The notes under the pieces are model-generated. The model worked only from the letters and a program-made list of their open reading frames with translations. It did no database searches and was not told where the DNA came from. The translations under genes and the position numbers were made by a program. A stretch of 64,000 bases of DNA from Bartonella alsatica (lineage in GTDB: Bacteria; Pseudomonadota; Alphaproteobacteria; Rhizobiales; Rhizobiaceae), in the NCBI RefSeq assembly GCF_013388295.1, contig NZ_CP058235.1, positions 124,001 through 188,000 on the forward strand. Direction: 5' to 3'. Below, one piece after another: positions 1 to 8,725 of the stretch (its first letter is position 1; each line of letters begins with the position of its first letter).

Positions 1-503
1 TAGCCACACATGCTGTTCCTGAAATTGAATTAGAATGCATCAAAAAAGCTATTATTGAACAAGGAAATCCTGAATTAGCTTTAAACGAGCGAGCAATCAT
101 ACAAGACTATGAAACAAGTCATGAAATACGCTGTATTATCAACACTTGTTTTGGTGTCCATACGCTAGAAGAATGTATTGAATTACTTCATAAAAAAAGC
201 AATGAAGGTATTTTATTCGCCAAAGAATGTTATGATATGTTGCAGACACGTTCTCCAACAAGTTTAAAAGTTATCTGGAAGCAAATGAAACAAAATCAAA
301 ATTTAACTTTGGAAGATTGCGTGAAAATTGAAAATCGCATCGCACATCATATGATTAATTCACATGATTTCTACGAAGGTGTACGTGCAATGCTAATTGA
401 TAAGGACAAAACGCCGAAATGGCAACCAGACAAACTTTCAAATATAACAGATGAAATGATAGATGCTTACTTTCAACCAATTGCAAAAGAGTTATTATTT
501 TGA
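1..503 (+). CDS. 3-hydroxyisobutyryl-CoA hydrolase / enoyl-CoA hydratase family, C-terminal part
   Basis: The frame is open from the window edge (frame of base 3) to a TGA at 501-503, so the 5' part with the crotonase oxyanion-hole motifs lies outside. The visible ~166 residues match the C-terminal half of the HIBYL-CoA hydrolase branch of the crotonase superfamily, including the HDFYEGVRAMLIDKDKTPKW segment typical of valine-degradation 3-hydroxyisobutyryl-CoA hydrolases. That enzyme frees 3-hydroxyisobutyrate from its CoA ester in the cytosol. The end overlaps the next gene's TTG start by four bases (TTGA), implying translational coupling. The family is fairly sure; exact substrate is inferred. 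Confidence 0.85.
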   Translation, partial: ATHAVPEIELECIKKAIIEQGNPELALNERAIIQDYETSHEIRCIINTCFGVHTLEECIELLHKKSNEGILFAKECYDMLQTRSPTSLKVIWKQMKQNQNLTLEDCVKIENRIAHHMINSHDFYEGVRAMLIDKDKTPKWQPDKLSNITDEMIDAYFQPIAKELLF

Positions 504-903
504 AAACCAATCTTCAAAAACAGATTTCAAAAGTCAATTTAATTTATAACTGCTATTTGCGATTTTTAGCACTCATTTGCTTAGGTTTAAGTATTTTCTA
601 TTGGATACGTCTTGTTGGTATATTTCCAAACATTTTATGGCGTTTTGATCTTATGCCATGGCATTGGCAGTTTGCATCAGCCACATTGGCTATTATTTAT
701 CCTATCGCTTTAATTGGACTTTGGATGTATTCATTGTGGGGAATTGTTTTATGGTGCATCGCAGTACTTACTGAAACATTAATGACGTATTATTCCAATA
801 CTATTTCTATTGATCAACCATTTATACCATTATTTCATGGAATATTATTTTTAATCTTTATAATACTACAAATTATAAGGAATTATACAAAAGATTACTA
901 GCT
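500..903 (+). CDS. DUF6163-like four-helix membrane protein
   Basis: This 133-residue protein starts at a TTG inside the stop region of the upstream hydrolase gene. After a short basic N-terminus (MKTNLQKQISK) it has about four hydrophobic segments (roughly residues 18-40, 54-76, 78-98 and 108-127), so it is an inner-membrane protein. It resembles the small uncharacterised DUF6163 family of Rhizobiales, but I cannot confirm that without a profile search. Function unknown. The terminator at 921-947 follows directly, so it is the last gene of its unit. Confidence 0.75.
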
Positions 904-920
904 TATGCAACTTAGGTTTT

Positions 921-947
921 CGGGCCAAAATAATTGGCCCGATTTTT
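921..947 (+). terminator. Rho-independent terminator
   Basis: A perfect 8-bp stem (CGGGCCAA / TTGGCCCG) with a five-base loop is followed by ATTTTT. It lies 18 bases after the membrane protein gene. On the minus strand the hairpin is followed by AAAACC, so it should terminate only the plus-strand unit. Confidence 0.9.
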
Positions 948-970
948 AATTTTAAAGACCATAAATTTCT

Positions 971-1072
971 CTAAGAAAAAGCTACCCACCATAAATCCAA
1001 AGAACTATTAGCCTTTGATGAAAATATCCAAATTAATGCTGCTACAGTTCCCCACAACGCTGGTATTAACAT
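971..1072 (-). CDS. Putative 33-residue membrane microprotein (copy 2 of a tandem pair)
   Basis: An ATG at 1072 opens 33 codons ending at TAG (971-973). A GGAGT Shine-Dalgarno sequence sits eight bases before the ATG. The product has one hydrophobic helix carrying the core ALWGTVAALIWIFSS, then a polar stretch and a tryptophan-rich tail (LDLWWVAFS). The neighbouring ORF at 1106-1192 shares the core pattern WGT(V/I)AA(L/V)IW(I/L)(F/L)S and an identical eight-base SD spacing, which argues for two real paralogous genes rather than chance. Single-helix peptides like this often act as accessory subunits of membrane complexes (CydX- or KdpF-like), but I do not recognise the family. Function unknown. 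Confidence 0.5.
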   Translation of the reverse strand: MLIPALWGTVAALIWIFSSKANSSLDLWWVAFS

Positions 1073-1105
1073 ATAAATTTACTCCTATACACTTTTACAC
1101 TAACA

Positions 1106-1192
1106 TTAATAAATTCCACTGTTATTTATAACTTCCAATGTTGAAAGTAGCCAAATTACTGCTGCTATAGTTCCCCAAAATGCTGCTGTCAT
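1106..1192 (-). CDS. Putative 28-residue membrane microprotein (copy 1 of a tandem pair)
   Basis: An ATG at 1192 opens 28 codons ending in TAA (1106-1108). AAGGGG lies eight bases upstream, the same spacing as in the downstream copy. The peptide begins MTAAFWGTIAAVIWLLSTLE and ends NNSGIY, giving one transmembrane helix of about 17 residues. The two copies align over about 15 residues at the protein level and over about 50 bases of DNA, then differ in their tails. They are 33 bases apart and probably co-transcribed. An AT-rich palindromic stretch (about 1220-1240) upstream may hold the promoter. Function unknown. Confidence 0.5.
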   Translation of the reverse strand: MTAAFWGTIAAVIWLLSTLEVINNSGIY

Positions 1193-1439
1193 ATCAATTA
1201 CCCCTTAATATTCATTAAAAGTTCCATAATATATATTATGCGATAATATGATAAAGGTCGTAAGATCGTAACGATATGGATCCTAATTTAGACACATTAA
1301 TCATATATATGTCGCATATTCCTTTTTTTAAACAAAATTGTGTCAATAATTAGGCAAAACTGTTTTACATCAGCATTACAATGTTTTTACTTCTTACTTT
1401 AGAATGCCTCCCACACATAAAGCAGAAAATATTTGGTTC
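1193..1439. other. Intergenic region upstream of the microprotein pair
   Basis: This AT-rich stretch holds no convincing gene. It probably carries the minus-strand promoter of the microproteins (ATAATATATATTAT palindrome near 1223) and the 3' end region of the MBL-fold hydrolase transcript. A plus-strand ORF at 1404-1589 only overlaps the antisense of the hydrolase gene and is not believable. Confidence 0.4.
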
Positions 1440-2255
1440 TTAAAATTGTGCATCTGTTTCAAAAATAAGTCCCTGATATGCAGGTTCAACATGTGGTGGA
1501 ACGTAGTTTATAACCTTATTGTAATCAAGCGATCTGTCCATATGTGTAAGTATGGCTTTTTTGGGCTGCAAATATTTTATCCATTGTAATGCTTGATCAA
1601 CAGAAAGATGACTTGGATGAGATTCAAATTGAAGAGCCTCAATAATTAAAATCTCCAAATTCATTAATTTGGGTAGTGTTTTTTCAGGAAATTTGCTAAC
1701 GTCTGTACAGTAAGCAACATTACCAATACGAAAACCTAAAGAATGAATATTACCGTGATATTGTAAATGCGTATTGACGGTTATTGCTCCGCCCTGCCCC
1801 TGAACTATAAATTGACTATCTTCATTGATAAGATGGGCTTTTAAAATAGGTGAATAAGATGAACCTTTTGGTGTTTTAAAACAATATCCGAAAGCGTTTT
1901 TTAAATGCTTTAGTGTGAATGTATCTGCATAAATATCTATTAAACATTTTTGGGCAAGTGCATAACTACGTAAATCATCAATACCGTGTATATGATCTGC
2001 GTGAGAATGCGTATAAAGTGCAGCATCAAGATGGTTTACACAGACATCAATCATTTGTGATCTAAAATCTGGACCAGTATCAATCACGACTGTTGTTTTT
2101 TTTCCTGACGTATGAATGCGTTCAATTAACAAAGAACTTCTGTAGCGTTTATTTTTAGGGTTATTGGGATCACAAGCTCCCCAATCACCATTTGGGCGAG
2201 GAACCCCCGGAGAAGAACCACAGCCTAATATTGTGAATCGGTATCGATCAAACAT
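1440..2255 (-). CDS. MBL-fold metal-dependent hydrolase (PhnP-like)
   Basis: A 271-residue metallo-beta-lactamase-fold protein. It shows the GCGSSPGVPRP opening of the PhnP/lipoate-associated branch, the metal-binding THSHADHIHGIDDLR motif (HxHxDH, about residues 81-94), a later aspartate in YCTDVSKFP and a C-terminal histidine in LTHMD. Members are cytosolic phosphodiesterases; PhnP itself acts on cyclic phosphate esters, but no phn genes are nearby, so the substrate is open. It lies ten bases after the tatD stop and is probably the last gene of the tmk-holB-metG-tatD unit, an order common in Rhizobiales. Confidence 0.88.
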   Translation of the reverse strand: MFDRYRFTILGCGSSPGVPRPNGDWGACDPNNPKNKRYRSSLLIERIHTSGKKTTVVIDTGPDFRSQMIDVCVNHLDAALYTHSHADHIHGIDDLRSYALAQKCLIDIYADTFTLKHLKNAFGYCFKTPKGSSYSPILKAHLINEDSQFIVQGQGGAITVNTHLQYHGNIHSLGFRIGNVAYCTDVSKFPEKTLPKLMNLEILIIEALQFESHPSHLSVDQALQWIKYLQPKKAILTHMDRSLDYNKVINYVPPHVEPAYQGLIFETDAQF

Positions 2256-2265
2256 ACCTTTTGCC

Positions 2266-3039
2266 TTATTTCATTTTGCTAAATAAACGAAAAGCATTCT
2301 GCGTGGTTATTTGAGCTATCTCTTCAATACCTAAGCTAATTGTTTCAGCTAAAATAGCCGCTGTATAACATAAAAAAGATGGCTCATTTGTTTTTCCTCG
2401 ATGAGGAACAGGAGCTAAAAATGGCGCATCTGTTTCCACCAATAAATACTCATGAGGCACAATTTTTGCTATTTCACGGATTTCAAGCGCATTTTTAAAA
2501 GTTAGAATACCTGAAAAAGAAATATAACCACCAAGTTCAATGGCAGCACGAGCGAGTTGCATCCCAGATGAATAACAATGAAGTACAAATGGAAAAGCAC
2601 CTTCTTTTATTTGTTCACGTAATATTTTTTCCATATCCGAATCAGCATTGCGTGAATGTATGACAAGAGGAATTTGTGTTTCTCGAGAAGCTATGATATG
2701 TTCTTGAAAAACTTTTTTTTGCTCTTCTGAAAAAGAAGAATCATAATGATAATCAAGACCCACTTCTCCAAATGCAACAATTTTAGGATTCTTCGAGAGG
2801 TGAATAAGTTCTTCAGCTGTAATATTTTGTTCTTCATGTGCATAATTTGGATGCGTCCCAACAGAACAAAATACTTGATCATACATTTGCACAATTGCTA
2901 AAAGTTTATCCAACTGACGGACACGGGTTGAAATCGTTATCATACGTTTAACATCAGCATCTAAAGCACGTTGGATAAAACTATCCAAATCTTGTGAAAA
3001 ATCTTCAAAATCAAGATGGCAATGTGTATCAATCAACAT
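2266..3039 (-). CDS. tatD: TatD family metal-dependent DNase/hydrolase
   Basis: From the chosen ATG the protein is 257 residues and begins MLIDTHCHLDF, the family's usual start. An in-frame ATG four codons upstream (3051) is less likely; AGATGAG sits well placed before the 3039 ATG. Metal ligands of the TIM-barrel amidohydrolase fold are visible: HCH at the N-terminus, E in FGEVGLDYHYD, H in LVIHSR, H in VLHCYSSG and D in LLVETDAPFLAP. TatD proteins are Mg-dependent 3'-5' exonucleases or DNases. The start overlaps the end of metG by 11 bases, so the two are translated together. Confidence 0.92.
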   Translation of the reverse strand: MLIDTHCHLDFEDFSQDLDSFIQRALDADVKRMITISTRVRQLDKLLAIVQMYDQVFCSVGTHPNYAHEEQNITAEELIHLSKNPKIVAFGEVGLDYHYDSSFSEEQKKVFQEHIIASRETQIPLVIHSRNADSDMEKILREQIKEGAFPFVLHCYSSGMQLARAAIELGGYISFSGILTFKNALEIREIAKIVPHEYLLVETDAPFLAPVPHRGKTNEPSFLCYTAAILAETISLGIEEIAQITTQNAFRLFSKMK

Positions 3040-4588
3040 GGTGAGTCTCATCTTTCTTCAAGATATAACGGGGAAAGATTGGTTCTGGTGGCGGAAGATC
3101 AAGATCTTCTTGAATTTTTGAATGACTTATATGATATAATGACCGCTTATCTTCAGCAATCGCAAGGCTATTAAGAAGCTTAGCCGCTGACTGTGGTATG
3201 AAAGGCAAGAGCATGATTCCTATACGCCGCAAAATTTCTACAGTTATGTAAAGAACTGTAGAAAATCTTTCTGGATTATTGTTTCGTAAACTCCAAGGTT
3301 TTTCGCTAGCAAAATAACGATTAGTATCTGTCACGATTGAAAAAATAGCTGAAAGAGCTAAATGCAATCCGTAAGAAGACATGGCTTGGCGCACAAACTT
3401 AAGCGTTTGAAGAGATTGTTCCAAAAGCTGTTCATCTTGAACTAAAAAAGTCCCTGGTACAGGAACTTTCGCATTGCAATTTTTGGCAATCATGGACAAA
3501 GAGCGCTGTGCTAAATTACCAAGATCATTAGCAAGATCAGCATTAATACGTTTTAAAAAACCATCATGACTATAACTGCCATCTTGTCCAAATGGCACTT
3601 CACGAAGTAGAAAATAACGAAATTGATCAAGACCATAGTGATTGACCATTTCAAAAGGATCAACGACATTTCCAATGGATTTTGACATTTTTGCACCGTG
3701 ATTGAGTAAAAAACCATGAGCAAAAATATGCTTAGGGAGTTCAATTCCAGCAGACATTAAAAATGCTGGCCAATAAACTGCGTGAAAACGAAGAATATCT
3801 TTACCAATGATATGAGTATTTGCAGGCCAAAAATCACGTTTTTTTGAATTTTCATCAAAAAAACCAATTGCTGATAAATAATTCGTAAGCGCATCAACCC
3901 AAACATACATAACGTGCTTTGGATTATTTGGAACAGTAGCTCCCCAATTAAAACTTGCCCGTGAAATAGAAATATCTTTTAAACCCGATTTGATAAAACT
4001 TATAACTTCGTTACATCGTTCACGTGGAGCAACAAAATCAGGGTTTTTCTCATAATGTTTAAGAAGAGCCTTTTCATAATTAGAAAGTCTAAAAAAATAA
4101 CTTTCCTCCTCATTCCATTCGACTGGAGAGCCTAACTCTTTTTCCCGACGGATGTTATCTTCTCCAATTTCAGTATCTTTCTCTTCATAATATGCTTCCT
4201 GACGCACCGAATACCAACCAGTATAACGACCAAGATAAATATCACCATTAGCTTCCATTTTTTTCCAAATTTCCTGACAAGCTTCATAATGGCGCTTTTC
4301 TGTTGTACGGATGAAATCATCGTTAGAACAATTTAAGACTGCAAGCATTTTTTGAAACACTGCACTATTACGATCTGCAAGTTGCTTAGGTGTCATACCC
4401 AATGCTGCTGCTGTTTGTTGCATCTTTAAGCCGTGCTCATCCGTACCAGAGAGAAAGAATACATTTTTTCCGTCTAATCTTTGGAAACGGGCCAAAACAT
4501 CGCTTACAATTGCACTATAGGCATGCCCAATATGTGGAGTACCATTAGGATAAAAAATCGGAGTAGTTATGTAATATGTGTCACGCAT
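3029..4588 (-). CDS. metG: Methionyl-tRNA synthetase
   Basis: This cytosolic class I aminoacyl-tRNA synthetase charges tRNA-Met. The start at 4588 gives 519 residues beginning MRDTYYITTPIFYPNGTPHI, the family's normal N-terminus; the frame is open a further 46 codons upstream but that extension is not protein-like. The HIGH signature (PHIGHAY, about residue 17) and the KMSKS loop (GAKMSKSIGN) are intact. At the connective-peptide knuckle the zinc cysteines are absent (YSVRQEAYY instead of CxxC), which marks the zinc-free MetG subtype. There is no C-terminal tRNA-binding EMAP domain. It sits 61 bases after holB. Confidence 0.96.
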   Translation of the reverse strand: MRDTYYITTPIFYPNGTPHIGHAYSAIVSDVLARFQRLDGKNVFFLSGTDEHGLKMQQTAAALGMTPKQLADRNSAVFQKMLAVLNCSNDDFIRTTEKRHYEACQEIWKKMEANGDIYLGRYTGWYSVRQEAYYEEKDTEIGEDNIRREKELGSPVEWNEEESYFFRLSNYEKALLKHYEKNPDFVAPRERCNEVISFIKSGLKDISISRASFNWGATVPNNPKHVMYVWVDALTNYLSAIGFFDENSKKRDFWPANTHIIGKDILRFHAVYWPAFLMSAGIELPKHIFAHGFLLNHGAKMSKSIGNVVDPFEMVNHYGLDQFRYFLLREVPFGQDGSYSHDGFLKRINADLANDLGNLAQRSLSMIAKNCNAKVPVPGTFLVQDEQLLEQSLQTLKFVRQAMSSYGLHLALSAIFSIVTDTNRYFASEKPWSLRNNNPERFSTVLYITVEILRRIGIMLLPFIPQSAAKLLNSLAIAEDKRSLYHISHSKIQEDLDLPPPEPIFPRYILKKDETHHVD

Positions 4589-4649
4589 GTCATACTCATT
4601 GTGAAACGCAATAAAAGATACCTTGACATAACGTCTGTTAATCACATTG

Positions 4650-5705
4650 TCACGGAAAAAGCTCACTCTTGTGAATGATTTTATGAACTTTAAAAAACAA
4701 GTTAATAATGAATTGCTTCTTATCAAGATTAAATGCTTGTACTTCTTCTATCTCTTGATAAATGTGTTGCCACGCTTGTGCACATTTTTTTGAAAGAGCT
4801 AACTCCCCCCTTTCAACATGCATGATAGTTTTTTTTTGAATTTTATAAAGAAGTTCATCACAAAATTGTTGAAATTGGACAGCTGAAGAAAAAGACGAAA
4901 GTGTTTGTGCAAGAGTGTGTACAATAGCAGGATTACAAAAAGATTGCTCCAAAAGATTATCAATGGTTTTAACAATTTCAAAACCGCCATGGCAAATAAG
5001 TAAAGCAGCTTTTCGAGGACTTCCTTTGGATCTCTGAATAATCATTTCAATGGTTTTTTCATCAGGTAAATCCCGATTTAAAAAAATATGTGTAATGACT
5101 TTTTTCATCTCATCATCACGCAATGGACGCAAAGAAATACGTTGGCATCGTGAGCGAATTGTTGAGAGTAGTTTTCTTGAAGAGTGCGTGATAATAATGA
5201 ACAAAGTCTTTGCAGGAGGTTCCTCAAGAATTTTAAGAATTGCATTAGCCGCACTTCTATTCATATCTTCCGCGGGATCAATAATAATAATACGCCATCC
5301 ATTATCTTGCGATGTTTGGTTTAAAAAATGCATAACATCGCGGATGTCATCAATGAGTATACCTGTTTTGAACTTTTGTGTTTTTAAATCAAAGCGGCGT
5401 GAAATATGCAGAAGACCAGGATGACAGCCCTGCATAATTTTGCGCCATGTAATAGAATTATGTTCAGGTTGCAGAAAATTGCCCTTTTGAGAGCTTAAAA
5501 TATTCCAAGCAAGATGAAATGCCAATGTGGCTTTTCCAATTCCATGCTCTCCTTCAAATAATAATGCATGAGGTAAATGCCTTTCCTTACGCATTTGCGT
5601 AAAAAAATGGCGAGCTTCCTTATGACCAAAGATCATATTATTTTGTGAAGGTGATAAAACTGTATCGATATCGTCATATTGGCGCAAAATATTTACATCA
5701 TTCAT
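4650..5705 (-). CDS. holB: DNA polymerase III delta' subunit
   Basis: This 351-residue AAA+ protein is the clamp-loader delta' subunit. Near the N-terminus it has HALLFEGEHGIGKATLAFHL (a modified Walker A), then WRIIIIDPAEDMNRSAANAI (Walker B region), KILEEPP and the SRC sensor motif in STIRSRCQRISL. The zinc-binding cysteine cluster of E. coli delta' is largely missing (one Cys in MQGCHPG), as is common in this lineage. It follows tmk by five bases; tmk-holB-metG-tatD is a conserved alphaproteobacterial order. Confidence 0.92.
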   Translation of the reverse strand: MNDVNILRQYDDIDTVLSPSQNNMIFGHKEARHFFTQMRKERHLPHALLFEGEHGIGKATLAFHLAWNILSSQKGNFLQPEHNSITWRKIMQGCHPGLLHISRRFDLKTQKFKTGILIDDIRDVMHFLNQTSQDNGWRIIIIDPAEDMNRSAANAILKILEEPPAKTLFIIITHSSRKLLSTIRSRCQRISLRPLRDDEMKKVITHIFLNRDLPDEKTIEMIIQRSKGSPRKAALLICHGGFEIVKTIDNLLEQSFCNPAIVHTLAQTLSSFSSAVQFQQFCDELLYKIQKKTIMHVERGELALSKKCAQAWQHIYQEIEEVQAFNLDKKQFIINLFFKVHKIIHKSELFP

Positions 5706-5710
5706 GCAAA

Positions 5711-6346
5711 CTATCCCAACAATACCTGATCACAAATATTTCTTATTTTTTCTGCAATAACCTCTATTGCATCTGTAGCATCAATCACTCGAAATCTATG
5801 AGGTTCCTGTTTTGCTAATTGCAAAAAAGCTCGGCGCCTTTGTTCTTGAATCTCTAAATCATCTTTTTCAAAATAATCAATCGTTTCTGCTTGCTTTCTT
5901 CGCATTTCCGCGCGTTTCATACCATATGTTGCTGATATATCTAATAAAAATGTTAGATGAGGCATTATCCCATTGAGAGCAATACATTCTAAAACGGTAA
6001 GAATAGAAGAACTCACAGTATCATTGAGTCCTTGATACACTCGAGTAGAATCAATAAAGCGATCACATAAAACGACTTTTCCTTTTTGCAATGCTGGTAT
6101 AATAACTTCGCTGACGTGATCGGTACGTGCTGCTGTAAGCAAAGATGCTTCAATTAAAGAACCATACCGTTGTGCTTGGCCAGACAATAAAACATGACGG
6201 ATTGCTTCTGCACCCGCCGTTCCTCCAGGTTCTCGTGTTATAACGATATCGTAACCTTTGCTAGAAAGATACTGAGCGAGCAAAGAAATTTGCGTTGTTT
6301 TTCCTGCTCCCTCTCCTCCCTCAAATGTAATAAAATAACCTGACAC
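5711..6346 (-). CDS. tmk: Thymidylate kinase
   Basis: A 211-residue dTMP kinase that makes dTDP for DNA synthesis. The P-loop FEGGEGAGKTTQ is at residues 8-19, the substrate-binding TREPGGT and CDRFIDSTRVYQG motifs follow, and the lid region is arginine-rich (RRKQAETIDYFE). Length is normal for the family. It lies 29 bases after the D-alanyl-D-alanine carboxypeptidase homologue and five before holB, so it belongs to the minus-strand run. Confidence 0.95.
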   Translation of the reverse strand: MSGYFITFEGGEGAGKTTQISLLAQYLSSKGYDIVITREPGGTAGAEAIRHVLLSGQAQRYGSLIEASLLTAARTDHVSEVIIPALQKGKVVLCDRFIDSTRVYQGLNDTVSSSILTVLECIALNGIMPHLTFLLDISATYGMKRAEMRRKQAETIDYFEKDDLEIQEQRRRAFLQLAKQEPHRFRVIDATDAIEVIAEKIRNICDQVLLG

Positions 6347-6375
6347 GTATGAACCTTAACCTTTATTAGCACTCA

Positions 6376-7539
6376 TTAAAAATATTTCCGTAACCATCCA
6401 ATTGTTATTTCATAGAATGCATTTTTTACTTTTGTAAAGAAGCTCCCTTCCTGAACATTTTTTCCAGCAAAAACCGGTTTTTCGAGAAGAACTTTTTTAT
6501 CTTCTAAAATTTGAATAACACCAACCGATTGTCCTAAAATGATAGGTGCTTTCAATGGACCATGATATTTAATTTTTGCTTTAATATTCATTTTTTTTTC
6601 ATTCGAAAGCATAAAGCTTATCGGCTCTTGAACAATAAGCGAAACAGAATTTTGCGTCCCACCATAAACAGAAGCACAACCAACAGTTTCTCCTTTTGTG
6701 AAAATCGTTTTAAGATCAAAAGCTGTCATCCCCCATTGAAGAATGTGCTCTACTTCTTTTGCTTTCCTCTTGCCATCTTTCAAACCATTTATCGCTAAAA
6801 AAAGACGCCTATGATTTTTATAGACAGACACAACCATTGAAAAACCTTCATCTTCACTGTAACCAAAACCAAATCCCTCTACACCAATTTTTTTAGAAAT
6901 AAGAGGATTTTTGTTACGTTGAAAAATATTATTCCAAGTAAAATGAGGTTTGCGATAAAGCGTATAATAATCAGGATATTCACGAACAATGTGACGAGCT
7001 AATGTGACCATATCACGCAACGTCACCAACTGTCCCTCTTCAGGAAGCCCAGTCGCATTAACAAAATGACTATGTGATAGTCCGAGTATTTTTGCTCTCT
7101 GATTCATCAGTTTTGCAAAATCAGCCTCACTTCCCGATACACCTTCAGCAAGAATAATTGCAGCATCATTTCCATTGACAATAATTAAACCATGCAAAAG
7201 ATCAGAAATACTAATTTCTGAATTTATTTTTGCAAACATAGTGGTTGTACCAGAGGGTGCTCCACCTTTGTGCCAAGCATTTTCACTTACTTTGAATTTT
7301 TGTGTACTGCTTAACAAGCCTTCTTTTAATTGATGAAATATAACTTCAGCTGTCATCAATTTTGTTAACGAAGCTGGAAAAAAGGTAATATCACTTTGTT
7401 TCTCAAAAAGTATTGTACCTGTATCATTATCTAGTAACAACAACTGTGAAGCAGAACTTTGAAAATTTTGCGCTCTCCCCCACTCATCCAATATTAATAT
7501 CCAAAATAAAGTAAATAAAACCCTTAACGCCGTACGCAT
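6376..7539 (-). CDS. D-alanyl-D-alanine carboxypeptidase homologue with altered active-site motifs
   Basis: The 387-residue protein starts with a signal peptide (MRTALRVLFTLFWILILDEWG, cleavage likely after GRA) and has a class A low-molecular-weight PBP (DacA/DacC) domain plus the C-terminal PBP5-like beta domain and an amphipathic tail (EITIGWLRKYF). The acylating motif SLTK (SxxK) is present. The second motif, normally SGN, reads VNGND, and the third, normally KTG, reads GFG in VEGFGFGYSEDEG. I checked both substitutions against the DNA. Family members trim pentapeptides of periplasmic murein; with two of three motifs changed, activity is doubtful and a structural or sensory role is possible. 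Confidence 0.88.
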   Translation of the reverse strand: MRTALRVLFTLFWILILDEWGRAQNFQSSASQLLLLDNDTGTILFEKQSDITFFPASLTKLMTAEVIFHQLKEGLLSSTQKFKVSENAWHKGGAPSGTTTMFAKINSEISISDLLHGLIIVNGNDAAIILAEGVSGSEADFAKLMNQRAKILGLSHSHFVNATGLPEEGQLVTLRDMVTLARHIVREYPDYYTLYRKPHFTWNNIFQRNKNPLISKKIGVEGFGFGYSEDEGFSMVVSVYKNHRRLFLAINGLKDGKRKAKEVEHILQWGMTAFDLKTIFTKGETVGCASVYGGTQNSVSLIVQEPISFMLSNEKKMNIKAKIKYHGPLKAPIILGQSVGVIQILEDKKVLLEKPVFAGKNVQEGSFFTKVKNAFYEITIGWLRKYF

Positions 7540-7894
7540 AGCTGCTTCTCCTCTTAAGAAAGAGCATAAAGAATCTTCTTATACAAGAAAAGATTTGTTT
7601 TGCTGTAAACTGAGAATCCCATCCCAAAATTAGAAAAGGTTTCTATTTTTTCTCAGTATCAACAAAATAAACCAACATGCTACACTCTCTTTTTAGTTTC
7701 ACGCGTAAGGTTTATTTCTTAATTTTTTAAATGGAGGAGAGCATCATATTATTTCATAACAATCAATAGTTCCACTTTTTCTTTTAAAATGAAAAGCTTA
7801 CTAGAATGAACAACTTTTAATCACCCGCAATTTGAAAATTCATTACAAAAAACAAACATTGCTTTCTCTTTAAACAGCTATAATTAGTTGAGTC
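7540..7894. other. Gene-free interval between rlpA and the carboxypeptidase gene
   Basis: An AT-rich stretch of about 355 bases with no ORF of note, clear hairpin or RNA gene on either strand. It should hold the promoter of the carboxypeptidase-tmk-holB unit. Confidence 0.4.
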
Positions 7895-8725
7895 TTATTT
7901 TTTGCTTAGCTTATTTACAAAAGCCACTTGATCAAATAACACTGGCTTACTAATTAAAATTGGACCATTTTCTGGCAATTTTACTGAAAGAATTTTATTG
8001 GAGTGTTTTTGGCTATTAGCACTAAATCTCTCTAGTGTGATATTTTCTTTCGGAATCCCCGTAAATGCTAACGAGGACGAAGCATCATTCCCTGATATGT
8101 AAGAAGCCATTAAATAAGCAGCATCATAATAGCCAACAGGTGCTTCAGAAACATACTCCACTTTAACATTTGTCACACCTGCATTTGCATAACCAAGTAT
8201 TTGTGCAGCTTGCTTTGATAAATCAATGATTCTATCCTTCATAAAAGGACCGCGATCATTTACTCTAACAATGATAGAAGATCCATTTTTCAGATTAGTA
8301 ACACGAGCATAACTAGGTAAAGGCATTGTAGGATGAGCAGCAGTTAAAAGGTTCATGTCATAGACCTCACCGTTTGCTGTTAAACGCCCATGAAAATCTG
8401 AACCATACCATGATGCTTCTCCAACACGTTTATAGGTTGGATCATTTTGGGGATAATACCACTTTCCTTTTATTTTGTATGGTTTACCAACAATAGCCCG
8501 TCCTTTTCTCTTTTCTTTTGATTGATTTTGCTCTCTTGAATTTTTTTTAGACAAAACAGTAGTCTTTACGTCATCGGCTTTATTATTATGAAAACTTTTT
8601 ATTACAAAATGTGCTGTTTGGCTCGCACAGCAAGATACCAATAACTGAGCCATAACGACTACAGAAAGAAATTGAAATGTCGAATTAAGAATGGAAATAA
8701 ACTTTTCTTTGCTATTTAAAAGCAT
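7895..8725 (-). CDS. rlpA: RlpA-like septal ring lytic transglycosylase (lipoprotein)
   Basis: A 276-residue envelope protein. The N-terminal hydrophobic segment runs into LLVSC, a plausible lipobox with Cys at about residue 32. The double-psi beta-barrel domain spans about residues 95-195, with GEASWYGSDFHGRLTANGE, AAHPTMPLPSYARVTNL and VNDRGPF, the signature blocks of RlpA. These enzymes cleave glycan strands lacking stem peptides at the septum. There is no C-terminal SPOR domain, unlike E. coli RlpA; a separate SPOR protein is encoded at 56671-59166. It is flanked by gaps on both sides, so it is probably monocistronic. Confidence 0.92.
   Translation of the reverse strand: MLLNSKEKFISILNSTFQFLSVVVMAQLLVSCCASQTAHFVIKSFHNNKADDVKTTVLSKKNSREQNQSKEKRKGRAIVGKPYKIKGKWYYPQNDPTYKRVGEASWYGSDFHGRLTANGEVYDMNLLTAAHPTMPLPSYARVTNLKNGSSIIVRVNDRGPFMKDRIIDLSKQAAQILGYANAGVTNVKVEYVSEAPVGYYDAAYLMASYISGNDASSSLAFTGIPKENITLERFSANSQKHSNKILSVKLPENGPILISKPVLFDQVAFVNKLSKK

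Noticed and set aside
1404..1589. Plus-strand 61-codon ORF
   Set aside because: It is mostly antisense to the MBL-fold hydrolase gene, has no ribosome site and an unlikely composition.
3029..4588. MetG lacking the zinc-knuckle cysteines as a possible defect
   Set aside because: Zinc-free MetG is a known normal subtype, with HIGH and KMSKS motifs intact here.
5050..5424. 124-codon plus-strand ORF
   Set aside because: It is antisense to holB, whose motifs are clear.
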